Assembly: GCA_964589725.1 (NCBI GenBank)
Contig: CAZPUJ010000500.1
Span: 1 to 13,654, forward strand
Reading direction: 5' to 3'
Source: CAYSHJ01 sp964589725
Lineage (GTDB): Bacteria > Planctomycetota > Planctomycetia > Planctomycetales > Planctomycetaceae
DNA length: 13,654 nt
Shown: one piece after another, positions 1 through 7,537 of the stretch
How positions within the stretch are numbered: the first letter of the stretch is position 1
How the letters are laid out: every line of letters starts with the position of its first letter
Translations under genes and position numbers: made by a program
The notes under the pieces: generated by a model
Seen by the model: only the letters and a program-made list of their open reading frames with translations
Databases searched by the model: none
Told to the model about the DNA's origin: nothing

Positions 1-1
1 C

Positions 2-259
2 CAGCGCATCGCCAGTTCAATCACGATGGGAGTGAGCTGGGGCACCGGCGGAGCAATCGTCGCTTTGCTAATCGAGATTTGCGACCGGCACCAATCGTTC
101 GAATGGGCCTTCGTCGCGTTCGCCGTATCGGTCGTGGCGTCGAGCACAATGTGCTGGTGGCTGCCACGACCCGAAACTGGTGCGGCAGCGGCGGCAAGCC
201 CCGAAAGTCAGTCCGGAGGGGAAGCGTCAGCAATCTCGCCGTCACAACCTCAGGACTGA
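2..259 (+). CDS. C-terminal end of a membrane transporter, probably MFS (partial)
   Basis: The reading frame is open from the left edge and ends with TGA at 257-259, so only about the last 85 residues are present. Two hydrophobic stretches are visible: one around SWGTGGAIVALLIEI and one around WAFVAFAVSVVASS. A charged turn (CDRHQSFE) separates them, and a short polar Ala/Ser/Gln tail follows. This pattern fits the last two membrane helices and cytoplasmic tail of a 12-helix transporter. The Gly-rich first helix (MGVSWGTGGA) resembles the fosmidomycin-resistance/MFS group, but the fragment is too short to fix the substrate. It converges on the next gene with a gap of about 20 bp. The class is an inference from hydropathy and a short motif. 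Confidence 0.55.
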   Translation, partial: QRIASSITMGVSWGTGGAIVALLIEICDRHQSFEWAFVAFAVSVVASSTMCWWLPRPETGAAAAASPESQSGGEASAISPSQPQD

Positions 260-279
260 CGACCTCGGCTTGCCCGCAG

Positions 280-1338
280 TCAGACTTTGCCCAACATCCG
301 ATTCAGAGAATCGCTGGTCTGATAGATCAATGCTTCCGGGAAATGTTGGTACGGGTGGAAGTATTCGAACGTCAGATAGCCGCGATAGCCGGTTTTGTCG
401 AACGCTTCGAGCACCGCCGGCCAGTTGGTCGTGCCGTCGAGTAGCGGGCGGAAGGATTCTAAGGAAGTGTCTGTCCCTTTCTTGGTGAACTCTTTCAGAT
501 GCACGTTCTTGATCCGGTTGCCGAGGATGCCGATCCAGTGCTCTGGGAATTGGAACATCATAATGTTGCCGGTGTCGAAATGGACTTTGAGGAATTCCGA
601 CTGGAAGCTGTCGACAAATTCGATCATCTCGCCCGGCGTCATCAAGTAGCCGTTGAAGAAAATATTCTCGATGTTCAGATGCACCTTGAGCTTCTCGGCA
701 GCGGGCAGCAGTTTCGCCACCGCTTCGCGAGCACGCTGGTCGCAGATGTCGTTCGGCACCGGTTCGTGATCCGTGCGCCACGGGATGTGAACGGCTCCGG
801 GAACGACCAGCAGGTTCTCGGTGCCGAGGTCGTACGCCGCCTGAGCCATCAGGCCGGCCAGTTCGATGCCGCGAGCCCGTTTTTCCGCGTCGTTGCTGAC
901 GAGCGGGTATGGCCAGAACAGGAACGAACACAAGCCGCTGACCGCGATTCCGATTTTCTCGGCCATCGCTCGAATCTTCTGAAACTCTTTCGTGCCCGAC
1001 TTGGGCGAGAGGTCGCTGTCAAGATCGTAGTTCAACTCGATCCCGTCGAAACCGGCCTCCTTTGCGACGCGCAGGCATTTCTCTAACGACCAAAGCTGCG
1101 GGTACGGAAAGGCCCACAGGTTGATCGACTTTTTCATGTCATACTTCTTTCCAGCCGTGGTCTTGCTTGCCGTCGCTGCTGTGTCGGCGAATGCGACTTC
1201 ACGCCCCGGCTCGAAAGCTCCGGCGAGGCCAGTTCCGAAGGCGAAGGCACTGCCGGCGAACGCAGCCGTCATGGCCTCACGGCGAGAAACGTGCGGGCGA
1301 TCTTCGATCAGCCGGTCATCACGAGATGGTTGAGACAT
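280..1338 (-). CDS. Sugar phosphate isomerase/epimerase-like protein (xylose isomerase-like TIM barrel) with Tat signal
   Basis: The product is 352 aa. Residues 1-41 form a twin-arginine signal: a polar N-region with SRRE at 18-21, an Ala/Gly/Phe-rich hydrophobic stretch and an AGA cleavage site near residue 41. The protein is therefore probably exported, or anchored outside the cytoplasm. Residues 70-350 match the AP-endonuclease-2/xylose-isomerase-like barrel. The metal-binding acidic and histidine residues expected after successive strands are visible: E224 (NIEN), D255 (HFDTGN), H280 (VHLKEF) and E325 (LTFEYF). Such proteins interconvert keto and aldo sugars or epimerise them; the substrate here is unknown. 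The start at 1338 is chosen because AAGGAG lies 8 bases upstream; an in-frame upstream start at 1359 would swallow this site. The gene is divergent from the altronate dehydratase, which suggests, but does not prove, a shared sugar-catabolic role. Confidence 0.85.
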   Translation of the reverse strand: MSQPSRDDRLIEDRPHVSRREAMTAAFAGSAFAFGTGLAGAFEPGREVAFADTAATASKTTAGKKYDMKKSINLWAFPYPQLWSLEKCLRVAKEAGFDGIELNYDLDSDLSPKSGTKEFQKIRAMAEKIGIAVSGLCSFLFWPYPLVSNDAEKRARGIELAGLMAQAAYDLGTENLLVVPGAVHIPWRTDHEPVPNDICDQRAREAVAKLLPAAEKLKVHLNIENIFFNGYLMTPGEMIEFVDSFQSEFLKVHFDTGNIMMFQFPEHWIGILGNRIKNVHLKEFTKKGTDTSLESFRPLLDGTTNWPAVLEAFDKTGYRGYLTFEYFHPYQHFPEALIYQTSDSLNRMLGKV

Positions 1339-1346
1339 GAGCGGGA

Positions 1347-1352
1347 CTCCTT
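1347..1352 (-). promoter_or_regulatory. Ribosome binding site of the isomerase-like gene
   Basis: On the minus strand AAGGAG is followed by 8 bases and then ATG at 1338. This strong match fixes the start at the MSQPS methionine rather than at the upstream in-frame methionine. Confidence 0.75.
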
Positions 1353-1701
1353 GCAACATCGGAAAGCACTGGCTCGAACGCTCAAAACACCGGGATCAGC
1401 GTGAGTTTGTTGGACAATCGGGACGCGAGCCTAATTCGGACACGTCATGCTGCCAAGTAGGTGGCCACTGCGGACAGAATTGAAAAAGAAGAAATCAGCG
1501 AGTCCGGTCCGCTCATCAAGTTACGCTGCGTCGGAATTCAGCCAGACATGTGAACTGGGATGATCGGCGGCTTGGAGTTGCTTTCGCAAGTCGCTACTTT
1601 CCGGGCAAGACAGTAGAGCCTTCGCGTGGCACAGTCGTCTCGCCAGCGATTTGACGGCACGCGATCGCCTGCACCACGAAAAACTCACGCCTGCTTCGCT
1701 T

Positions 1702-1707
1702 CAGGAG
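1702..1707 (+). promoter_or_regulatory. Ribosome binding site of the altronate dehydratase gene
   Basis: CAGGAG is followed by 8 bases and ATG at 1716. It supports the MSTHD start over the in-frame GTG at 1626. Confidence 0.7.
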
Positions 1708-1715
1708 TTCCTCGC

Positions 1716-3266
1716 ATGTCGACTCATGATTCGTTTGCTTTGTTGCTGCATCCTGACGACTCCGTGGCGATCGCCAAGCGACAAATTCCCGCCGGCACGG
1801 TGGTGCGCGTGGGACGTTTTGAAATCACCGCCAAAGAAACGGTCGACCTGGGGCACAAGATGTCCCTGATAGCGATCGCTTCGGGGCAACCGGTGCGACG
1901 GTACGGGCAAGTGATCGGATACGCGACGGAACCGATCGAACCGGGCGTGTGGATCCATGGACACAACATGGAACCGGGAGAACTGCGGCTGGAATACGCG
2001 ATCTCCAGTGAAGTGCCCGCCGATCCGGAGCCGATTCGCGGCCGGAACTTCCTCGGCTTCCGACGCCCCGACGGCCGAGCGGCGACTCGCAACTACATCG
2101 GCATCGTCAGCACCGTCAATTGTTCGGCCGCGACCTCGAAGATGATCGCCGAGCGTTTTAGCCAAGAGCTGTTGCGCGACTTTCCGAACATCGATGGCGT
2201 CGTGCCGCTGGTTCACAAGGGAGGCTGCGCGTTCGATTTTGACGGCACCGAGCATCGTTTGCTGGCACGGACGCTTGCCGGATTCTGTCGGCATCCGAAT
2301 ATCGGGGCCTACCTGATCGTCGGCTTGGGGTGCGAGACGTCACAAGGATCATACCTGCAGGATCGCTTTGGGCTCGTCCAGCTCCAAATGCCCGGCGAAC
2401 CGGAGCCGGCTCGGCCCTTGGTTATCAACATGCAAGAACAGGGAGGGATCGCAAAGACGGTCCTGAACGCGACCGGGGTTCTCAAAGACATGCTGCCCGA
2501 AGTGAACAAAGTTCACCGTCAGCCGATACCCGTGTCGGAGATCATTCTCGGCACCAACTGTGGTGGCAGCGATGGCAACAGCGGCGTGACCTGCAACCCG
2601 GCGCTGGGCATCGCGAGCGATCTGCTCGTCGCGCACGGAGCCACCAGCATCTTGGCCGAGACGCCTGAAATCTATGGAGCTGAACACCTGCTAGTTCGTC
2701 GGGCGCGAACTCGCGAGGTCGGCGAAAAGTTGCTGGAGCGGGTTCGTTGGTGGGAAGACTACGCTCGAAAGTTCAATGTGACGATCGACAACAATCCGTC
2801 CGTAGGCAACAAGAAGGGAGGCCTGACCACGATCTACGAAAAATCTTTGGGAGCCATCGCCAAGGCCGGACATACCGCGCTGAATGCCGTGTACGAATAC
2901 TCCGAGCCTGTCACCGCCAAGGGTTTCGTCTTCATGGATACTCCCGGATTCGACCCGGTCTCCGTCACCGGCCTCGTCGCTGGCGGTGCCAATGTCGTCG
3001 TCTTCACGACCGGCCGCGGCAGTTGCTTCGGTTGCAAGCCAGCCCCCAGTATTAAGGTAGCGTCGAATACTCCGATGTACGATCGGATGATCGACGACAT
3101 GGACATCAACGCGGGGCGAGTTCTGGAAGGCGTCTCGGTTGAGGAAATCGGACATGAAATCTTCGAGAAGATCATCTCCGTCGCTAGCGGAGAAAAAACT
3201 AAGAGCGAGTCTCAAGGCATTGGGGATGAAGAATTTGCGCCTTGGATCATCGGACCGATTCTGTAG
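1716..3266 (+). CDS. uxaA: Altronate dehydratase family protein (UxaA)
   Basis: The product is 516 aa, close to the roughly 500 aa of the UxaA altronate/galactarate dehydratase family. Residues 5-90 form an SAF-type N-terminal domain (PAGTVV, DLGHKM, RYGQVIGYA). The rest is the large catalytic domain. It contains conserved cysteines that in this family bind an iron centre or support its fold: C136 (NCSAATS), C171 (KGGCAFD), C206 (GLGCETSQ), C282 (GTNCGGSDGNSG) and the C437/C440 pair (GSCFGCKPAPSIK). The expected reaction is dehydration of D-altronate to 2-keto-3-deoxygluconate in the cytoplasm, feeding galacturonate breakdown; galactarate or a related sugar acid is an alternative substrate. 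The start at 1716 has CAGGAG 8 bases upstream. No uxaB, uxaC or kdgK genes lie nearby, so the exact substrate is inferred from family only. Confidence 0.9.
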   Translation: MSTHDSFALLLHPDDSVAIAKRQIPAGTVVRVGRFEITAKETVDLGHKMSLIAIASGQPVRRYGQVIGYATEPIEPGVWIHGHNMEPGELRLEYAISSEVPADPEPIRGRNFLGFRRPDGRAATRNYIGIVSTVNCSAATSKMIAERFSQELLRDFPNIDGVVPLVHKGGCAFDFDGTEHRLLARTLAGFCRHPNIGAYLIVGLGCETSQGSYLQDRFGLVQLQMPGEPEPARPLVINMQEQGGIAKTVLNATGVLKDMLPEVNKVHRQPIPVSEIILGTNCGGSDGNSGVTCNPALGIASDLLVAHGATSILAETPEIYGAEHLLVRRARTREVGEKLLERVRWWEDYARKFNVTIDNNPSVGNKKGGLTTIYEKSLGAIAKAGHTALNAVYEYSEPVTAKGFVFMDTPGFDPVSVTGLVAGGANVVVFTTGRGSCFGCKPAPSIKVASNTPMYDRMIDDMDINAGRVLEGVSVEEIGHEIFEKIISVASGEKTKSESQGIGDEEFAPWIIGPIL

Positions 3267-3325
3267 CCGATCCCGACCGCTGCTGACGCTGTTTAGCGAC
3301 CATATCGAGTGGCTTTGACGCCGTA

Positions 3326-3357
3326 GACTTTTCGGGACCGACACAACCCGAAAAGTC
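3326..3357 (+). terminator. Perfect 11-bp hairpin after the altronate dehydratase gene
   Basis: GACTTTTCGGG at 3326-3336 is the exact reverse complement of CCCGAAAAGTC at 3347-3357, with a 10-base loop. A GCC/GGC extension at 3320-3322 and 3358-3360 is possible across a 3-base bulge. It sits 59 bp after the stop codon of the upstream gene and 139 bp before the next start. There is no T-tract after the stem, so a classic intrinsic terminator is not supported. It could instead be an mRNA 3'-end stabiliser or a protein-binding site. Confidence 0.45.
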
Positions 3358-3419
3358 GGCACTCTCAAAACAACCACTACAGTTTGCCTAGTCGCCAAGT
3401 CGATACAACCCGCAGAGTC
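3339..3419 (+). repeat. Two copies of a 19-bp imperfect direct repeat upstream of the BBP7 gene
   Basis: The segment at 3339-3357 and the segment at 3401-3419 agree at 16 of 19 positions; the core shared word is ACAACCCG and both end in AGTC. They start 62 bp apart, and the first copy overlaps the hairpin's right arm. The second copy lies 77 bp before the BBP7 start. They could be paired operator sites, but no regulator is known from this window. Confidence 0.5.
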
Positions 3420-3496
3420 CACCATTTCGCGCCCGAATTGGGATGTGCGGAGGGTGCCGGACAACTCCGACGACGTTGCAGTCCAAGGACGTACTG

Positions 3497-5296
3497 ATGC
3501 GGGTACAGCATTGGTTGAAGACAATTTTTTTGGGCAGCTCACTGCTGGCAGTGAGCAGTCTGACGACTCAGGCACAGCCGCCAGGTATGCCCGCGCAGAT
3601 GGCACCGCCGGGATACATGCCGGCCATGCCTGCGGACGGCTATGGTTCCACACCGATGCCGGGGTATGGGCAGATGCCGCCGTCGATGTACTCGCCGTGG
3701 CCACAAGTCTCGCCGTACGAAAACTCGTACAGCCAGCATTCTCTGGAGAGTGGACTGTGGAACAGTGATACCAACAACAGCACGCGGCGGTATAAGTTCA
3801 GCGTCGATTATCTGACGGGCTACGGACGTGTGCCAAAGTCACTCATTGGCAACCCGTCCGCTCAGCCGTACATCAATCTAGTCCGCGACGCGCTCGGCAA
3901 CCAACAACAGGGAGGTGGGCAGAACCAACAGCAGTCACCTCTGGCGCTCTTTGGCGGCGATCCCACCATCATCCCGCCACAACCAACTTTTCAATTGTAT
4001 GGCCCTCTGAATCTCGGAGCTCTGGGCAAAGACTTTCGATTGCAAGGCACACGCACCACTGCTGGGTTTGACAACGCGGATGACAGCGGTCTGCGATTCA
4101 GCTTTCTGTATCTCGCCGACAACAATTTCCAGTACAACGCCAAGGACTACCAGGCTCCGGGAAGAGGGACCGAACCGGCTGCGTTGCAACACTTGTTGCA
4201 GTTTCCCGAAGATCCTGCCAATCCGCTGACAGTGCTTCCACGCGACCTCTCGCTGCTCGGCGACTTCATCGATCCGGTCGACGTCAATCGCGTACTGCAA
4301 AACAACGTCTTCAATCTGAATGGACTCCCTCTGGACGACGGAACACTCCGCGTGCTCGCCGACGGCACGACGTTTGGTGGCGTCACGGCACCCTACGATC
4401 TCGATTTCAAAGTCAATCTGTACTCGGAGTTGTACGGCGGAAATGTCGACTGGATCATGACTCCGATCGTCAATGGGAAGTTTTTTCGAGTGCGTCCCAT
4501 CGTGAGTCCGCGTTATTTTTTCCTGCGAGAAGGCTTTCAATTCTTCGGTCGAGACAGTGGCTTAGCGTATGGTGACCCCGGAGGTGGCGGCGGCGGCGGC
4601 AACCCAACTCTCACCCCAGACCTAAAACTTCACTCGACACCTAACGGCTTGGACGACAATGGTGACTTCATCATTGACAACGCCGGCCTTTTCGAAGATG
4701 GCCAGCAAGGTGGCGGTGGCGGTGGCGGTCAACAAAACCAAAACCAGGTTCCGTTCTTCCAGTTCCAAGACCAGTTTCGCTATCCGATCTCATCCTTCCT
4801 GAATAACGATGCCCAAAGCCAATTGGGAGGTGCCGATGTCGGATTGACCTATGACTTCGGCGGCACATCACTCATGGTGACGGGCACCACGAGATTCGGG
4901 CTGCTGGCCAATCACGAGCAAATCCAGATGTCCGGAGATAACATCGCGATGACCACTCGTGCGTCCAATTTGCTGGAGCCCTCGCCCGCGAACGCGAGAC
5001 CGAATTCATTCACTTCCAAACAAAGTCACACGCACGTCTCGCCGATGTTTGAGCAATCGTTCAACGCCGAAGCTCCCCTGTTCCGATACGTGCCAGTCAT
5101 CCGCCGAATTGGCGTCATCGAGAAGGCCAAGTTCCGCTTCGGCTACTCGTTCATGGTCATCGGTAAGGTGGTCGATCCGACCAGCAGTATCCTCTGGCAG
5201 GGGAATCCGGCTGCGGGGCTCTTCCCGTCGATTAAGGTCAATCGCGACAGCTACACAGCGCAGAGCTACAACTTTGGTATTAGCTGGCAGTTCTAA
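3497..5296 (+). CDS. BBP7-family outer membrane beta-barrel protein
   Basis: The product is 599 aa. Residues 1-24 form a Sec signal peptide (MRVQHWLKTIFLG...) with a TQA/Q cleavage site. A Pro/Met-rich segment (PPGMP, MAPPGYMP, MPGYGQMPP) follows to about residue 75. From about residue 95 (RRYKFSVDYLTGYG) to the terminal SWQF, alternating aromatic strands, NFGISWQF as last strand and a terminal Phe indicate an outer-membrane beta-barrel. Segments such as GGADVGLTYDFGG, TRFGLLANHEQIQMSGD and FRFGYSFMVIGKVVDP match the layout of planctomycete BBP7 proteins. Three low-complexity loops are present: Gln/Gly near 135-147, Gly7 at 362-368 and Gly7 plus Gln/Asn from 405. Between the last two lies a possible Ca-binding loop, DDNGDFIID at 386-394. 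The start at 3497 is the methionine beginning the signal peptide, with AAGGAC 6 bases upstream. Its function, pore or surface structure, is unproven. Confidence 0.75.
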   Translation: MRVQHWLKTIFLGSSLLAVSSLTTQAQPPGMPAQMAPPGYMPAMPADGYGSTPMPGYGQMPPSMYSPWPQVSPYENSYSQHSLESGLWNSDTNNSTRRYKFSVDYLTGYGRVPKSLIGNPSAQPYINLVRDALGNQQQGGGQNQQQSPLALFGGDPTIIPPQPTFQLYGPLNLGALGKDFRLQGTRTTAGFDNADDSGLRFSFLYLADNNFQYNAKDYQAPGRGTEPAALQHLLQFPEDPANPLTVLPRDLSLLGDFIDPVDVNRVLQNNVFNLNGLPLDDGTLRVLADGTTFGGVTAPYDLDFKVNLYSELYGGNVDWIMTPIVNGKFFRVRPIVSPRYFFLREGFQFFGRDSGLAYGDPGGGGGGGNPTLTPDLKLHSTPNGLDDNGDFIIDNAGLFEDGQQGGGGGGGQQNQNQVPFFQFQDQFRYPISSFLNNDAQSQLGGADVGLTYDFGGTSLMVTGTTRFGLLANHEQIQMSGDNIAMTTRASNLLEPSPANARPNSFTSKQSHTHVSPMFEQSFNAEAPLFRYVPVIRRIGVIEKAKFRFGYSFMVIGKVVDPTSSILWQGNPAAGLFPSIKVNRDSYTAQSYNFGISWQF

Positions 5297-7434
5297 GGTC
5301 GGAGATTCGGCTGAGTCTGGGAGCCAGCCCGCTCGCTGCGTTCATTTAGTCCGCGCAGCACGACCAGCCAGAGCGTGCCGATGAGCACTCCGCTGACGAC
5401 CAAGGCCCAGAAACCGTCGCGACGCAGACGCACGGCCAGCTTATCCACGGGACGCAATGCGACCGATCGGCGTTCTTGGACTATCGCGATCCAGCCGGTG
5501 TTGCCGACGCGACAAAAGGCCGCCAGCCATTCGCCTCCGAAGGACTTTTCGTCGAACTGGCCAGCGGGGTCCAAGTAGTCGTTCATTTGGATCACGATGG
5601 GGGCCGCGGCTTGATCGGTTGCTCTCAAATGAGGTTTCAAAACTTTGATGGTGTCTGGAGCCAATGCCAATCGCAGTGTTTCCCGGTCGTCATCATTCCC
5701 GCTGTTCAAGTTCTGCTGCCGTAGCCAGGGGTGGTCGAGCAGACGCCAATCGCGTTCGTCGATCAACACGACTGTGCGGTTGACGTCGGGATCGGCGTCC
5801 GCTTCACGCGGTTTGCTGGGAGCGAACGGGGACAGCAATTGACCAAGTTCCATGGAACGTGCAATGACGCCCACAACGCGTTCATGCTTTTCATCCCACA
5901 CCGGAGCGGCCAGTGAGACCACATTTCGTCCCGTCGCCGCACTCACATACGTCAATGACAAGTACGGCCGCGTGATTGGTTGAAGACCTTCCGGCACCGC
6001 GTCGGGATCGAACTCTTGCCCAAGACCGTGAAAGTAGTCACGGTGCGAAAAATTCTTGTCCAGCGTTTTCTCTTCCTCCGGTTCGCGCCAGCGTTGATAG
6101 CCCTGATGATCTGTCAGGAACCAACTGCGGTCGCGGTTCAGCCCCAGCTTTTGCTGCAACTGGTCGGCACGCGATTTTCCGGGAGCCAGCACGAGCTGCA
6201 GTGCGTTGCGGTCCGTCCAATTCCGTTCGGAGGCCGATTCGATCGCTTGTTGAAGATCGGGATCGGCAGCGACCTCTTCCAACTCGGCGCTTCGCTTCTG
6301 CAATTCACGAGCAACGCTGCGCGCGAGAATCTCGACCGACAGCACATCACTTTCGAGCGCTCGATTCGTCAGGTTCAGGGTCGCCGAGTCGACCGCGTCC
6401 CGCATCGAGTCAAAGTAGAATAAACCCAACGCCAACATCAGCAGGATGGGGCCGAGTCCTCCCAAGGCCAGTAACGGCCGAAAGGACCGCATGCGCTCAC
6501 GCTGATCAAACGCGTCCAGCACGGCCTGAGCGTTTGAGAATCGCTCGTCGGGATCGGGTTGCAAGCAGCGATCGACGATGTCGACCAGGCGGCGGTCAAC
6601 GCCACGCCGGCGGCGATGCAACGCCGGTCGCGGACCCGTGCGCACGATGTCGCGATACGCCGACAAGCGTTCCTCCAGCGAGCCGGCCTGCTGAATGCGT
6701 CGCTCGTTTTCGGTCGTGCGATGCGGCGGTTCGCCACACAACAAGTGATACAGCACCGCTCCCAAAGCGTACACGTCCCAGCGAGCATCCGGAACAGCCT
6801 TGAGATCGGCCTGCTCGGGAGCCATGTAGAACAGCGTCCCCAGCGCGGGATCTTGTTCGAACGACAAACGCGATTGTCCGAAGTCACACAACCGCGGTTC
6901 AAAGTCGGAATCGAGCAAAACATTCGCCGGCTTCAAATCGCAGTGCAGGATGCCGCTGCCGTGCGCATGGACCAATGCTTGCAATATTCCTCGCCCGATC
7001 CGCACCGCCTCGCTCGCGGAAAGCGGGCCGTCCGCGAGATGCGCCGCCAGCGAGCCATGTTCGAGATACTCCATCACGTAGTACGGCGGATCGCTGTCCC
7101 AGCCGACATCCAACAAGCCGACGATGTTCCGCGACGTGTACAGCACCGCAAGCTTCTCGACTTCGCGGCTAAGCAGCGACCAGTCCAGTCCGCCACGATG
7201 CGAGTACACCTTCACGGCCACAAGTTTGCCGGTGTTTTTCTCGCGAGCAAGCCAGACGGAGCCATAGGCTCCCTCGCCCAGGCAACGCACAGTCGTCAGA
7301 CCGGGCACGCTGATCGCCAGCGGATGTCCGCGACTGAGCGCCTGCGCCTTCGCGACTTGTGCGTCATCTTGCCGTTCGGTTCGATCAGACTCCGTCACAG
7401 CAGGCGCTATCGAATTGAGGGCGTTATTCGGCAT
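5293..7434 (-). CDS. Membrane Ser/Thr protein kinase with periplasmic Cache sensor
   Basis: The product is 713 aa. Residues 45-312 form a PknB-type kinase domain: glycine loop GEGAYG at 53-58, ATP lysine K75 (VAVK), catalytic loop HCDLKPAN at 164-171 with D166, CDFG at 183-186 and APE at 205-207. The residue before the catalytic Asp is Cys, not Arg, so this is a non-RD kinase. A membrane helix follows at about 320-341. An extracytoplasmic region at 342-674 has double-Cache signatures (FSHRDYFHG at 462-470, SLTYVSAATGRNVVSLAAPVWD at 493-514, then VVGVIARS), and a second helix lies at about 675-693. It probably senses a periplasmic ligand and phosphorylates cytoplasmic targets. The start at 7434 is chosen because kinase-family N-termini are polar and the 28 residues upstream run through repeat DNA. 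There is no clear ribosome site. Its stop overlaps that of the BBP7 gene. Confidence 0.9.
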   Translation of the reverse strand: MPNNALNSIAPAVTESDRTERQDDAQVAKAQALSRGHPLAISVPGLTTVRCLGEGAYGSVWLAREKNTGKLVAVKVYSHRGGLDWSLLSREVEKLAVLYTSRNIVGLLDVGWDSDPPYYVMEYLEHGSLAAHLADGPLSASEAVRIGRGILQALVHAHGSGILHCDLKPANVLLDSDFEPRLCDFGQSRLSFEQDPALGTLFYMAPEQADLKAVPDARWDVYALGAVLYHLLCGEPPHRTTENERRIQQAGSLEERLSAYRDIVRTGPRPALHRRRRGVDRRLVDIVDRCLQPDPDERFSNAQAVLDAFDQRERMRSFRPLLALGGLGPILLMLALGLFYFDSMRDAVDSATLNLTNRALESDVLSVEILARSVARELQKRSAELEEVAADPDLQQAIESASERNWTDRNALQLVLAPGKSRADQLQQKLGLNRDRSWFLTDHQGYQRWREPEEEKTLDKNFSHRDYFHGLGQEFDPDAVPEGLQPITRPYLSLTYVSAATGRNVVSLAAPVWDEKHERVVGVIARSMELGQLLSPFAPSKPREADADPDVNRTVVLIDERDWRLLDHPWLRQQNLNSGNDDDRETLRLALAPDTIKVLKPHLRATDQAAAPIVIQMNDYLDPAGQFDEKSFGGEWLAAFCRVGNTGWIAIVQERRSVALRPVDKLAVRLRRDGFWALVVSGVLIGTLWLVVLRGLNERSERAGSQTQPNLRP

Positions 7435-7443
7435 CGGTCGATG

Positions 7444-7527
7444 AGTGAAAGTTGAAGGTTGAAACACAAACGCCAACGAGATCGTACCGCGACCAAATTC
7501 GCAATCCGAAATCCCCAATCCGCGATC
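7444..7527. repeat. Degenerate 7-bp-period repeats before the kinase gene
   Basis: On the plus strand AGTGAAA, GTTGAAG and GTTGAAA run in immediate succession at 7444-7464. A second block at 7503-7527 has the word AATCC at 7503, 7510 and 7517, exactly 7 bp apart, followed by a related GATC word at 7524. This fills most of the gap of about 100 bp between the sulfotransferase stop and the kinase start. Seven is not a multiple of three, so coding is unlikely. Confidence 0.65.
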
Positions 7528-7537
7528 ACTCCGTTCG

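Larger units (their letters stand above)
1339..1715. other. Divergent intergenic region, 377 bp
   Basis: This gap separates the divergent isomerase-like and altronate dehydratase genes and should carry both promoters. No gene, long inverted repeat or tandem repeat was seen. A weak sigma-70-like pair on the plus strand, TTGGAC then TAATTC about 16 bases later, lies near 1409-1436, but it is too degenerate to call. The plus-strand frame stays open back to 1626, but the residues before 1716 do not resemble the family and no ribosome site supports the longer start. Confidence 0.5.

Noticed and set aside
2691..3704. A 337-codon open frame on the minus strand over the end of altronate dehydratase and the start of BBP7
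   Set aside because: It overlaps two genes with clear family motifs, its translation is Ser/Thr/Arg-rich without a recognisable fold, and no ribosome site supports it.
6559..7455. A 298-codon plus-strand frame opposite the kinase domain
   Set aside because: It mirrors codons of the conserved kinase domain, and its translation shows no family features.
7444..7527. Heptamer repeats as a CRISPR array
   Set aside because: The units are 7 bp, contiguous and degenerate, with no spacers and no cas genes.
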